Part shown: positions 1-6,385 of the stretch, piece after piece
How the letters are laid out: every line of letters starts with the position of its first letter
How positions within the stretch are numbered: the stretch's first letter is position 1
Assembly: GCA_964507095.1 (NCBI GenBank)
Contig: CAZDOS010000052.1
Span: forward strand, 1-11,297
DNA from: RGIG3102 sp964507095
GTDB taxonomy: Bacteria > Bacillota > Clostridia > Oscillospirales > Ruminococcaceae
Length of the DNA: 11,297 bases
Direction of reading: 5' to 3'
Translations under genes and position numbers: made by a program
The notes under the pieces: generated by a model
Told to the model about the DNA's origin: nothing
Database searches by the model: none
The model's input: the letters and a program-made list of their open reading frames with translations, nothing else

Positions 1-46
1 CCTCCTAAAGTAGATTTTGGATTTTTCCATTGTCTACTTTAGGAGG
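1..46. repeat. Perfect 14-bp inverted repeat at window edge
   Basis: Bases 1-14 (CCTCCTAAAGTAGA) are exactly reverse-complementary to bases 33-46 (TCTACTTTAGGAGG). The 18-base spacer holds a further 4-bp stem, TGGA/TCCA at 18-21 and 26-29 with a TTTT loop, so the whole block can fold into one long hairpin. The right arm is continuous with the peptidase reading frame, while the left arm puts a TAG stop in that frame at 11-13. The repeat starts at base 1 of the window. It could be a recombinase/invertase site, a mobile-element end, or a fold-back artefact at a contig end; the sequence alone does not decide. Confidence 0.85.
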
Positions 47-1072
47 AGCATATCAAGTGAAGGTGGCCATTATAAAGTTTACTCAGCTATTTCAACGAAC
101 AATACATATGAATATGCATTGAACAGGCACACCGCCAACAATCCAAAATGCACTATGTACATAGCTCGGGGTAATGATACAGATTCGATGGTTGATCTTT
201 TGCCTGTAGGTTCTTCAGGAAACTACTATAGAATAAAGCTTGTAAACCATGCGACGAACAATTACCTGTATGCCGACGGAACGGCAAATCTGGCAACAAT
301 AAGATGGTCAACATTAGATGCTTCTGACAATGGCTTCATTTGGGAATTGTTCGATGCGGAAGTTGATAACGGAGGCGGTACTGTAACAATCATTCCAACG
401 ACACCACCGACAAGTTTATCAAATGTTAATATAATAAGCAGGTATAATGCACCAATCCCATTGTCAGGTGGGACGGTTACAGTTACAAATATCCCAGACT
501 ATATGCAAAGTGGAAATCTTGAAGTGTCATGTCCATTTCATTATGGGGCTGGCTTCAAGGAAAGTACAAATATGAATAATTATAGTGACTATACTTCACC
601 TGCGTATTTAGTTAGGGAAGCAACCAAGCTTTTTTCAACAAAGGTATATAAGAAAACTCTCGATCCTAAGTATAGAATGTATTACCTTTTTGGCGAGGCA
701 AAAGTTAATGCCAGCGGAGTATTTCATCCAGGTATAGACTTTCACGGTGATGAAGGCGATAATATATTTGCGTTGTATGGTGGTGTGGTAACTCATAGTC
801 AGGGACCGCACGGTGATGTGTGTATATATAATCACGCACTAAATGTCACCTTTGTTTATCTTCACATGAAAAACATTACTGTACAAACCGGATCTACAGT
901 TTGTGCCGGAGAGGCAATTGGCCAGCAAAGTTCGGTAGGGCCGCTTGCGGAGGGTTCTCATCTTCATTTCGAGATTCATCCCGGTCAGGCATATTCACCA
1001 TCGGCAGAAAAATATTCATATCAGTTAATGGCGACTATAGTTCCGTATGGATATATGAATGGTGTTCTTTAA
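17..1072 (+). CDS. Secreted-type M23 metallopeptidase with ricin-like N-terminal region, 5' end missing or rearranged
   Basis: Predicted zinc endopeptidase that cuts peptide crosslinks in peptidoglycan. The M23 (LytM/lysostaphin-type) domain is C-terminal. It shows the zinc motif HPGID (His237, Asp241) and the second motif HLHFE (His315, His317), with a typical beta-sheet region between them. Residues about 20-110 have spaced aromatic/hydrophobic repeats (YYRIKL, YLYADG, GFIWELF) that resemble a ricin B-type carbohydrate-binding trefoil, a moderate call by eye. No signal peptide is present. The only upstream start in frame is a TTG at base 17 inside the edge hairpin, with a TAG just before it and no ribosome binding site. 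The gene is therefore probably truncated, or it is a cassette whose true 5' end lies elsewhere. Base composition is AT-rich, unlike the second M23 gene at 4922. Confidence 0.8.
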   Translation: MDFSIVYFRRSISSEGGHYKVYSAISTNNTYEYALNRHTANNPKCTMYIARGNDTDSMVDLLPVGSSGNYYRIKLVNHATNNYLYADGTANLATIRWSTLDASDNGFIWELFDAEVDNGGGTVTIIPTTPPTSLSNVNIISRYNAPIPLSGGTVTVTNIPDYMQSGNLEVSCPFHYGAGFKESTNMNNYSDYTSPAYLVREATKLFSTKVYKKTLDPKYRMYYLFGEAKVNASGVFHPGIDFHGDEGDNIFALYGGVVTHSQGPHGDVCIYNHALNVTFVYLHMKNITVQTGSTVCAGEAIGQQSSVGPLAEGSHLHFEIHPGQAYSPSAEKYSYQLMATIVPYGYMNGVL

Positions 1073-1099
1073 TGTCAGTATCTCCTAAATAAGTAAAAC

Positions 1100-1140
1100 G
1101 ACGTGCTGCAACAGATTACTGCAGCACGTCACTTTATTTT
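1100..1140. terminator. Bidirectional intrinsic terminator between convergent genes
   Basis: An 11-bp perfect stem, GACGTGCTGCA (1100-1110) with TGCAGCACGTC (1120-1130), and a 9-base loop. On the plus strand it is followed by a T-rich ACTTTATTTT. On the minus strand it is followed by GTTTTACTT. It sits between the stop codons of the peptidase gene and the convergent lipoprotein gene and can serve both. Confidence 0.85.
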
Positions 1141-2129
1141 CCCATCCAAGCTGGATATAATCCCCCATCAGAATATACTAGTGTCTCAAATCGTCGTGCA
1201 TAACCGGAGGTCTCATTGGGAATAAGGCATGTTATTTGAAATCCCAGTCCGGGTCTATCATGGCCATGTCCCGGTGACACACCCCGCGGGTTCCTAAAGA
1301 ATTGATTGGTTTTTTCATCGTAGTATGTATATATTGCAGTGCCAGAATCAAAAGGATTACATGTTATAACAATATCATTATCAAGATAGTACCAGATTCT
1401 TGTGTCAGAATAATATGTTTTTCGAATGGTGAACTCATTTTTAAAGTATTTTGAAAAATCCTTTTCGTAATCAAAATCGTACTTTCCCTCGGATTCCAGA
1501 AAAGCAAAAACGGCTTCGTCAAATGTCAAAATTTTAGTTGATTCTTCAGGAAGGACGCTGATCAAATATTCAATGCAATCTTTAGTCTCTATTATCAAAT
1601 CCGGATTCTGAGAAATAGCTCTGATACCACATAAATTTATATTTCCGCATTCCGGAAATAATCCCTCATAATATATGTAAAACGTTACACCTGGGTTTTG
1701 ATTAATTAATTCCGAATAAAGCAGGTAGATTTCATTAACTCTTCCGTAATCATCAAAATTATTTGCTGGGAAACCAGACAACTCAAATAAGCATTCATTT
1801 TCATCAGAGAATACAAACGTAGTTCCATCAATTTCTGAGTACTTAATATCCGTAAGAACAACAGGAATCATATTACATGTATTAAATGACATCATATTGT
1901 ACATTAGTTGCAATCTGCTTTCTAATGGATAATCGCGAGTATCATATAATTCAATTGCATAGGGAAATTGATTAATATACTCTGAAAAACAAAGTTTACT
2001 ATCGTTCATCTGAATAGATTCATTAGAGTTGGTTATATCTGAATTGGAACGTATTAATGTACATCCACAAAAGAGACTTAGTAAAAAAGCAAGTAATAAA
2101 AGTTTCAGCAGATTTGTTCTTTCGGCCAT
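1134..2129 (-). CDS. Unrecognised lipoprotein
   Basis: A 331-residue protein I cannot place in a named family. The N-terminus is MAERTNLL followed by a leucine-rich hydrophobic stretch and the lipobox-like LFCGC, so it is expected to be lipid-anchored on the outer face of the membrane at Cys24. The mature part is hydrophilic and acidic, with many Tyr, Asn and Asp residues and no catalytic motif I can identify. I start it at the ATG at 2129. An AAAGG lies 8 bases upstream and the signal peptide then begins normally. A TTG 36 bases further upstream is in frame but has no ribosome binding site. The gene is AT-rich, monocistronic in appearance, converges on the M23 gene across a shared terminator, and has its own promoter candidate at 2221-2249. 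It belongs to the flank rather than to the conjugation operon. Confidence 0.75.
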   Translation of the reverse strand: MAERTNLLKLLLLAFLLSLFCGCTLIRSNSDITNSNESIQMNDSKLCFSEYINQFPYAIELYDTRDYPLESRLQLMYNMMSFNTCNMIPVVLTDIKYSEIDGTTFVFSDENECLFELSGFPANNFDDYGRVNEIYLLYSELINQNPGVTFYIYYEGLFPECGNINLCGIRAISQNPDLIIETKDCIEYLISVLPEESTKILTFDEAVFAFLESEGKYDFDYEKDFSKYFKNEFTIRKTYYSDTRIWYYLDNDIVITCNPFDSGTAIYTYYDEKTNQFFRNPRGVSPGHGHDRPGLGFQITCLIPNETSGYARRFETLVYSDGGLYPAWMGK

Positions 2130-2220
2130 ACTATAAACCTTTAAATAATTAATTTCATTTTTCAATAAATAACATCAAGATGCAAAATATTTGTTTGCGC
2201 TTAATAAACTGTTTACTCAT

Positions 2221-2249
2221 ATTTTATGGTTTTCTATAGTAAAAATCAA
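2221..2249 (-). promoter_or_regulatory. Sigma-A-like promoter for the lipoprotein gene
   Basis: On the minus strand TTGATT (2249-2244) and TAAAAT (2226-2221) are separated by exactly 17 bases. Each box is a near match to the sigma-70/sigma-A consensus. The predicted transcript would start near 2213 and leave a leader of about 85 bases before the ATG at 2129. No terminator or riboswitch-like fold is obvious in that leader. AT-rich sequence raises the chance of a coincidental match. Confidence 0.5.
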
Positions 2250-2525
2250 TCTTGTAATTCAAATGCAACATTGATGGAGATGTTATTGTTGCACGTTCAT
2301 ACGAAATAGGTTTGTCTATGCAACAGATCTACTATGTTTGATAGAATTTGTCAAACCAATATCTTGCTTTTTCTGTTTTGGGATCTCGTCTTATCCTAAG
2401 AGCAAGATTCACCTTGTCTGACAAAAAATTATTTCCGTGCACTGGTCATATTGTTGGGGATACCGCTCCCCAAACCCTCTGCCGTTACACTTGGCTCATT
2501 GTCATTCACAGTCTTCACGAGGTGA
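2250..2525. other. AT-rich stretch without a supportable gene
   Basis: No reading frame here has a ribosome binding site and protein-like composition. Short frames exist on both strands but look like chance openings. The one visible structure is a 7-bp hairpin, TTGGGGA (2454-2460) with TCCCCAA (2467-2473), which lacks a T-run and so is not an intrinsic terminator. The stretch may be the decayed 5' part of the membrane-protein remnant that follows. Confidence 0.5.
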
Positions 2526-2981
2526 AGGGAAAGCAGAATAATTGCCATAGAACCGCAGTCAAAAAACGATTGTGGATTTTTCGTTTTCCATGAGCCAAAG
2601 CCATATCGGATCGTCCCCTTCATATCAATATGGCCGATAGTACCGATAATCGGTGGGATCATATTCATGATCGTGCTGAGGGCTCTGACAGTGTTTACCA
2701 TGGCCATGGTGACGTTGTACATATCTGAAAGATCTTTCAGTTATCTGTCGCGGGTAATGTTCAGTCTGGTGATATTCCGGCTGCCCGGACTTTTCTATTA
2801 TCTTGGCATAGGTTGGGTGAAGTATCTGACGCTATATCCTTTATTCCACAGTATGGGAAGTGTCGGGACAGGGATGAATGCTTTTCTTGCTGCGGTGTAT
2901 TCAGTGATATGCCTGTTGACCATTTACTTTTGCAGGAAAGAGCTGACCCGGGGCGATACTCTTCAGAAGCTTATGGGATAG
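2526..2981 (+). pseudogene. Membrane-protein remnant, possibly C-terminal part of an ABC-2-type permease
   Basis: An open frame runs from just after a stop at 2523 to the TAG at 2979-2981. It encodes a very hydrophobic protein with about four membrane-spanning stretches (around IVPIIGGIIFMIVL, TVFTMAMVTLYI, MFSLVIFRLPGLFYYLGI and NAFLAAVYSVICLLTIYF). It ends in a basic tail, FCRKELTRGD. The last helix followed by a charged xxRD-like tail resembles ABC-2 export permeases, but this is recognition by shape, not by motif. No good start exists: the first ATG, at 2667, lies mid-helix with only a weak GGTGGG upstream. A 5'-deleted remnant is the simplest reading. It could instead be an unrelated small membrane protein starting at 2667. 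The antisense frame at 2429-2722 is treated as a shadow. Confidence 0.35.
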
Positions 2982-3009
2982 CCCTTGGAGCTGATTTACA
3001 AAAATATGC

Positions 3010-3038
3010 TTGACACAGGCATATTGAGTATATATCTC
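3010..3038 (+). promoter_or_regulatory. Promoter-like element upstream of the terminator
   Basis: A perfect -35 box TTGACA lies at 3010-3015. The AT-rich TATATATCT follows, giving possible -10 boxes TATATC at 3031-3036 (15-base spacing) or TATCTC at 3033-3038 (17-base spacing), neither ideal. If active, its transcript would meet the terminator at 3077-3108 after only about 65 bases. Confidence 0.4.
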
Positions 3039-3076
3039 GATTATTTTACCTCTTGAGCAAAAAATCATAGACAGTG

Positions 3077-3108
3077 AAAAGGTCTCGCTTAAATGCGGGA
3101 CCTTTTTT
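3077..3108 (+). terminator. Strong intrinsic terminator before the conjugation operon
   Basis: AAAAGGTCTCGC (3077-3088) pairs with GCGGGACCTTTT (3095-3106) around a 6-base loop, with a single G-T wobble, and is followed by six Ts (3103-3108). It either ends transcription coming from the left flank or acts as a leader terminator (attenuator) for the operon that starts at 3194. The A-run on the 5' arm means it may also work weakly on the minus strand. Confidence 0.8.
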
Positions 3109-3137
3109 AGTCTGCCTGAACACTTCTGGGCACAATG

Positions 3138-3166
3138 TTGCCGAAGGCATGCGCGAAGGATATAAA
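3138..3166 (+). promoter_or_regulatory. Candidate promoter of the conjugation operon
   Basis: TTGCCG (3138-3143) and TATAAA (3161-3166) are spaced by exactly 17 bases. A transcript would begin near 3173 and run through a purine-rich leader into the ribosome binding site GGAG at 3183-3186. Its place between the terminator and the first gene fits an operon promoter, although the -35 box matches consensus at only four of six positions. Confidence 0.4.
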
Positions 3167-3193
3167 AAGGAAAAAGGAAAAGGGAGAAAAATA

Positions 3194-3526
3194 ATGACTG
3201 GACATTCAAAGGCATCTGAGATGCTTTTCAGGATTACGGAAGGTGACCTGTACGGTAACAGGGACCTGGGCTCGCTCTCCGGCATAGCCGAGTCCATATC
3301 CGGGCTCATAAAGAACACTTCGTCAGCCATCCTGTATGCCGTGGTGCCGCTTACGGCACTAATAATGCTGTACAACCTGGTGATAATGATGACAAGCTCT
3401 GACCAGAGGAAGGTGGATTCAAGCAGAGCTTGGCTGGTAAGGGCGGCCATAGTACTGGTGGCCATAATCGCCCTGCCGTACATAATCAGCTTTGTGCGGG
3501 ATATAGGAAGGGCACTGTCACGGTGA
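3194..3526 (+). CDS. VirB2/TrbC-like pilin-type membrane protein (first copy)
   Basis: A 110-residue protein, the first gene of the transfer operon. It has an amphipathic N-terminal region of about 43 residues and two hydrophobic helices at about 44-66 and 81-101. A short charged loop containing SSDQRKVDSSR separates the helices. This helix-loop-helix layout and the position directly before a VirB6/TrbL-like gene fit a type IV secretion pilin subunit of the VirB2/TrbC kind; no sequence signature proves it. I start it at ATG 3194 because GGAG at 3183-3186 is well spaced. Upstream in-frame starts would place the terminator inside the gene. No classical signal-peptide cleavage site is evident, so membrane insertion of the full-length protein is possible. 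The protein shares a proline-led helix motif (VPLTALIMLYNL, from Val51) with the next gene. The stop overlaps the next start by one base (TGATG), suggesting coupled translation. Confidence 0.7.
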   Translation: MTGHSKASEMLFRITEGDLYGNRDLGSLSGIAESISGLIKNTSSAILYAVVPLTALIMLYNLVIMMTSSDQRKVDSSRAWLVRAAIVLVAIIALPYIISFVRDIGRALSR

Positions 3527-3780
3527 TGACACAAGGTACAGGATGGAACTCGCTCAGGACCGCTCTGACATCTTCACTGGGTGCGTTCAGAGGACTGGCT
3601 GAGTACATAGCCATTCCCCTTTGCGCGCTGATGCTGCTCTACTCACTGATATGTATCGGTATCTCACCTGATGCCGGGACGGTGTATGAAATGAAGAAAA
3701 AGGCATACAGAGCATTGGGCGGGCTGGTCCTGTCCCTTGCTCTCGACATGCTGCTGAGGACTTTTTTGTCTGTGAAATGA
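3526..3780 (+). CDS. VirB2/TrbC-like pilin-type membrane protein (second copy)
   Basis: An 84-residue protein with two hydrophobic helices (about 26-47 and 65-83) and a basic loop between them (MKKKAYRA). It looks like a shorter paralogue of the preceding gene. IPLCALMLLYSL (from Ile30) aligns with VPLTALIMLYNL of the first copy, sharing P, L, A, L, L, Y and L at matching places. I start it at ATG 3526, which shares its A with the TGA stop of the upstream gene, a typical coupled start; longer frames upstream lie inside the first gene. It may be a minor pilin, an inner-membrane partner, or a counterpart of the small two-helix Maff2-type proteins of clostridial conjugative elements. That assignment is inference. 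It is followed without a gap by the VirB6-like gene. Confidence 0.65.
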   Translation: MTQGTGWNSLRTALTSSLGAFRGLAEYIAIPLCALMLLYSLICIGISPDAGTVYEMKKKAYRALGGLVLSLALDMLLRTFLSVK

Positions 3781-3798
3781 ATGATAAGGGGAGGAAGA

Positions 3799-4932
3799 AT
3801 GAATAATGACGGTTTTTCACTGAGGCAGAGGATAAGGATCGGCTCGCTTGCGGCCATCTGCATCTTCTGCCTTTGCATTCGGGCGACCCCGGCATATGCC
3901 TCCGGGCTGGGCGACATGGTCAATCTGGTGCTGTCCAGCATAGTGACTTCGGCGCTGTACCTTGTCATAGCGGTGCTGGACAGGGCAGGAGACCTGCTGC
4001 TTTCAGTCATGAGCCGGGATATCGGTGTTTTGGAGGAGATGGGTCTTGTAAAGGGCTTTGAAGCCTTTGCGGATGCGGTGAAGCTACTTGCGGTCGGGCT
4101 TGCCGTGCTGCTGTTCGTCTGCGGCATCTACTCTCTGATAACTGCTCCGTTAAGGGGAAAAGAACAGGCTGAGACGGTTGCCGTGACCGTTGCAAGAGGC
4201 TTCTTCATACCTTTTGCCGTTCTTTCGAAGGACATATTCCTATGGGCGTTTTCCCTTGTCCAGAACATATACAGGGGCTTTTTTGCCGACTATTCCGCAA
4301 TGGCTGACTCCCGGTTCAAGGTGGATTTCCTCACAAAGACATTTTCCGTCGACAATCTGGGATCATTGCCGGAGGGCACGTTCGTTTCCACCGGTCCGGT
4401 CACGGATACGGTGCGGATAATCGTCACGTATCTGTTGGTGATACTGGTGCTGTGGAACTTCCTGATGCTGATACTGGAGATAACCCAGAGGTTCGTGATC
4501 CTGCTGGTGTATGTATATCTGTCTCCGATGCGGGCTGCCTGCGGAGCAAATGCAGCCACTTCGGACATACTCAAAAGAAGCATAAAGAGCTTTGCGGTGG
4601 GAAGCGTGCTGTATCTGTTCAATATCTGGACAGTGGGAATCGCACTGTCGCTGCTGGGCTATGCTTCAAACGGAGGTCTGGTGAGCTTCGGGCGGAGCGG
4701 GAACGTCCTCTGGGCCCTCATAGCCTACGGTTTCATAAAAGCAGCGCAGCAGCTGGACGACATCTTCAACAGGGTATCGGCGGACAACACCACGCTCTCA
4801 GGGAATCCGCTTTCGGAGATCCTGGCGATGAGAGGATTGTGGAGAGTAGCGGGCTCCGCAGCCGGAAGAGTCGGCACATTCCTTTCCTCCGGCAGTTCTT
4901 CGGGAGGAGGCGGGAACGCGGATGAGATATAA
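3799..4932 (+). CDS. VirB6/TrbL-like conjugation channel protein
   Basis: A 377-residue polytopic membrane protein, predicted inner-membrane channel component of a type IV secretion system. The N-terminus carries a signal peptide: basic SLRQRIRIG, hydrophobic LAAICIFCLCI and a cleavage site after AYA (residues 32-34). Hydrophobic segments follow at about 42-60, 93-115, 134-156, 206-228, 231-250, 268-290 and 303-315, with a hydrophilic extracytoplasmic region at about 165-200. The tail is a flexible Gly/Ser run (about 364-372). Length, topology and position fit VirB6/TrbL proteins of Gram-positive conjugative elements; there is no catalytic motif to confirm this. I prefer ATG 3799, preceded by GGGGAGG at 3788-3794. 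An in-frame ATG at 3781, directly after the previous stop, would add six residues. The 3' end overlaps the next gene by 11 bases. Confidence 0.75.
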   Translation: MNNDGFSLRQRIRIGSLAAICIFCLCIRATPAYASGLGDMVNLVLSSIVTSALYLVIAVLDRAGDLLLSVMSRDIGVLEEMGLVKGFEAFADAVKLLAVGLAVLLFVCGIYSLITAPLRGKEQAETVAVTVARGFFIPFAVLSKDIFLWAFSLVQNIYRGFFADYSAMADSRFKVDFLTKTFSVDNLGSLPEGTFVSTGPVTDTVRIIVTYLLVILVLWNFLMLILEITQRFVILLVYVYLSPMRAACGANAATSDILKRSIKSFAVGSVLYLFNIWTVGIALSLLGYASNGGLVSFGRSGNVLWALIAYGFIKAAQQLDDIFNRVSADNTTLSGNPLSEILAMRGLWRVAGSAAGRVGTFLSSGSSSGGGGNADEI

Positions 4933-6385
4933 GGGACAGAAGAAGCTTGCCCGGTTTCTGGCCGCAGTGATCCTGCTTTCATCTCTGACCTGCTCATACA
5001 TGTTCACCTCATTCATGCCGGCAGTTTTCCTTACGGATACCGTCAGGGCCGAAGACTCAGACGGGGAGACCGAGCGCGTTCTGGAGAGAGTGCGGAGCGA
5101 GGTGGGAGCGGTGATGCTCGCGAATGACATAAAGGAGTTCTTCCGGGGAAGGAGATACGAATCGAGGCAGGTGTTCTCGACAAGGTACCGGCGTGCCCGG
5201 TCGCTGGATGCACAAAGTGACAATGAAGCGCCGCTGTATTTCAGCTGCGTCAACAGAATCACCGCTCTGGTGGACCGGTGTTTCCTGGCCGCAGCAGGCG
5301 GCGGAGGAACAGTTACGTCCCATGCACTTCAGAGAGCACAGACGGAAGCTGAGACAGCATCGGAGGACAGGTCTGAAGGAAGCTTCTATGAGCTTATGAG
5401 GAGGACCTATCCGGATGTCGCCGCCGAAGACATATCCATACAGACAGAAAGACTCGATCCGTCCCGGGAGGACTACACATCGCTTTCCCTGCTTCTGATC
5501 AGCGCCGCTTCGCTCGAAAGGGAAATTGAGGATGACGAAGACTTCTTTTCCGGTCATCATGCCGACAGGATATTCGACAGGGCATACGGTATACTAGGCC
5601 TTTCGGACAGTGCCGAAGATAACGGATTCTGGGATACGGTCATGATCCCGAGAAGCGAATACTACACGGAGGAAAGAGAGGTGCTCCGTATAAATGTCGA
5701 AAGCGGAGAGGAGGAGACCTGCATTGAGGAGATACCGAAGCTGAGGCTGACGTACGGATATACGGTATCTCCGTCAGCATCGCGGGAGGAAGTGATCCTG
5801 ACGGAATGCGGTCTGACCGACGAAGAGGAATACGGGGTCAGTCCGAAAGAGATGGCAAGAAACAGAAGAGACGTCATGCTTTCCTTTTTCGGGTACAGCT
5901 TTCTGTCAAGGTTTGACAGCTCGGTGCATCTGCCGGTCGAAGCGGGCATGTACAGGATATCATGTCCGTTCGGGACACATGACAGTCTGCATCCGTTCGG
6001 CCACGACGGAACGGATCTCTCAGGAATGGGAAGGGAAGGCATACCGGTCTATGCTGTGGCAGACGGGGTGGTATGCGGCAGGAGCGCCATAGACTATTCA
6101 CCGTCCTACAGGAGCAGCGTGCCGGATTACGGCAATTTCCTGATGATAGATCACGGCGGGGGACTCGTTACAGTTTACGGACACCTTGCTGCGATCGCCC
6201 CTTCACTGACTCCGGGAACAAAGGTGGAGTCGGGCCGGCAGATAGGAATAATGGGTTCCACCGGATATTCCACGGGGATACATCTTCATTTTGAGACAAG
6301 AGTGAACGGAGTAAAGGTCGACCCCGCTCTGGTAACGGTGGGAGGAGTGAGCCTGGGCAAAGCCATAAAGGAGGGAAGCGGTTGA
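4922..6385 (+). CDS. Exported M23 metallopeptidase of the conjugation operon
   Basis: A 487-residue predicted zinc endopeptidase that likely makes a local hole in the peptidoglycan for the transfer channel, the job done by VirB1-type or NlpC/P60 hydrolases in related systems. A basic N-terminus (RYKGQKKLARF), a hydrophobic stretch at 13-38 and a VRA-ED boundary near residue 43 form a signal peptide or membrane anchor. Residues about 45-320 are an acidic region I do not recognise. The C-terminal M23 domain (about 335-475) has HDGTD (His361, Asp365) and HLHFE (His454, His456), so the metal ligands are intact. Start is ATG 4922, overlapping the upstream gene by 11 bases, with GGAGGAGG upstream at a rather long spacing of about 11. 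Its last bases contain the ribosome binding site of the coupling protein. No lytic transglycosylase (SLT) domain is seen. Confidence 0.85.
   Translation: MRYKGQKKLARFLAAVILLSSLTCSYMFTSFMPAVFLTDTVRAEDSDGETERVLERVRSEVGAVMLANDIKEFFRGRRYESRQVFSTRYRRARSLDAQSDNEAPLYFSCVNRITALVDRCFLAAAGGGGTVTSHALQRAQTEAETASEDRSEGSFYELMRRTYPDVAAEDISIQTERLDPSREDYTSLSLLLISAASLEREIEDDEDFFSGHHADRIFDRAYGILGLSDSAEDNGFWDTVMIPRSEYYTEEREVLRINVESGEEETCIEEIPKLRLTYGYTVSPSASREEVILTECGLTDEEEYGVSPKEMARNRRDVMLSFFGYSFLSRFDSSVHLPVEAGMYRISCPFGTHDSLHPFGHDGTDLSGMGREGIPVYAVADGVVCGRSAIDYSPSYRSSVPDYGNFLMIDHGGGLVTVYGHLAAIAPSLTPGTKVESGRQIGIMGSTGYSTGIHLHFETRVNGVKVDPALVTVGGVSLGKAIKEGSG
6367..6384 (+). promoter_or_regulatory. Ribosome binding site fixing a TTG start
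   Basis: AAAGGAGG at 6367-6374 is a nearly perfect Shine-Dalgarno sequence, seven bases before TTG at 6382-6384. No ATG is close enough to compete, so it decides the start of the coupling protein. The TTG overlaps the TGA stop of the peptidase gene (6383-6385), which suggests translational coupling and moderated expression. Confidence 0.75.

Noticed and set aside
2130..2165. Longer start (TTG at 2165) for the lipoprotein
   Set aside because: No ribosome binding site precedes it, and it would put 12 polar residues before an otherwise normal lipoprotein signal.
2454..2473. TTGGGGA/TCCCCAA hairpin as an intrinsic terminator
   Set aside because: There is no T-run on either strand after the stem.
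2429..2722. Minus-strand 97-residue open frame opposite the membrane-protein remnant
   Set aside because: It has no ribosome binding site. The plus-strand frame over much of the same bases reads as clear membrane helices and continues to 2981, so the antisense frame is probably a shadow.
3046..3534. Long minus-strand frame of 162 codons opposite the first pilin-like gene
   Set aside because: It crosses the terminator and runs antisense to a gene with a good ribosome binding site and coupled downstream start. Long antisense frames are expected in this codon usage.
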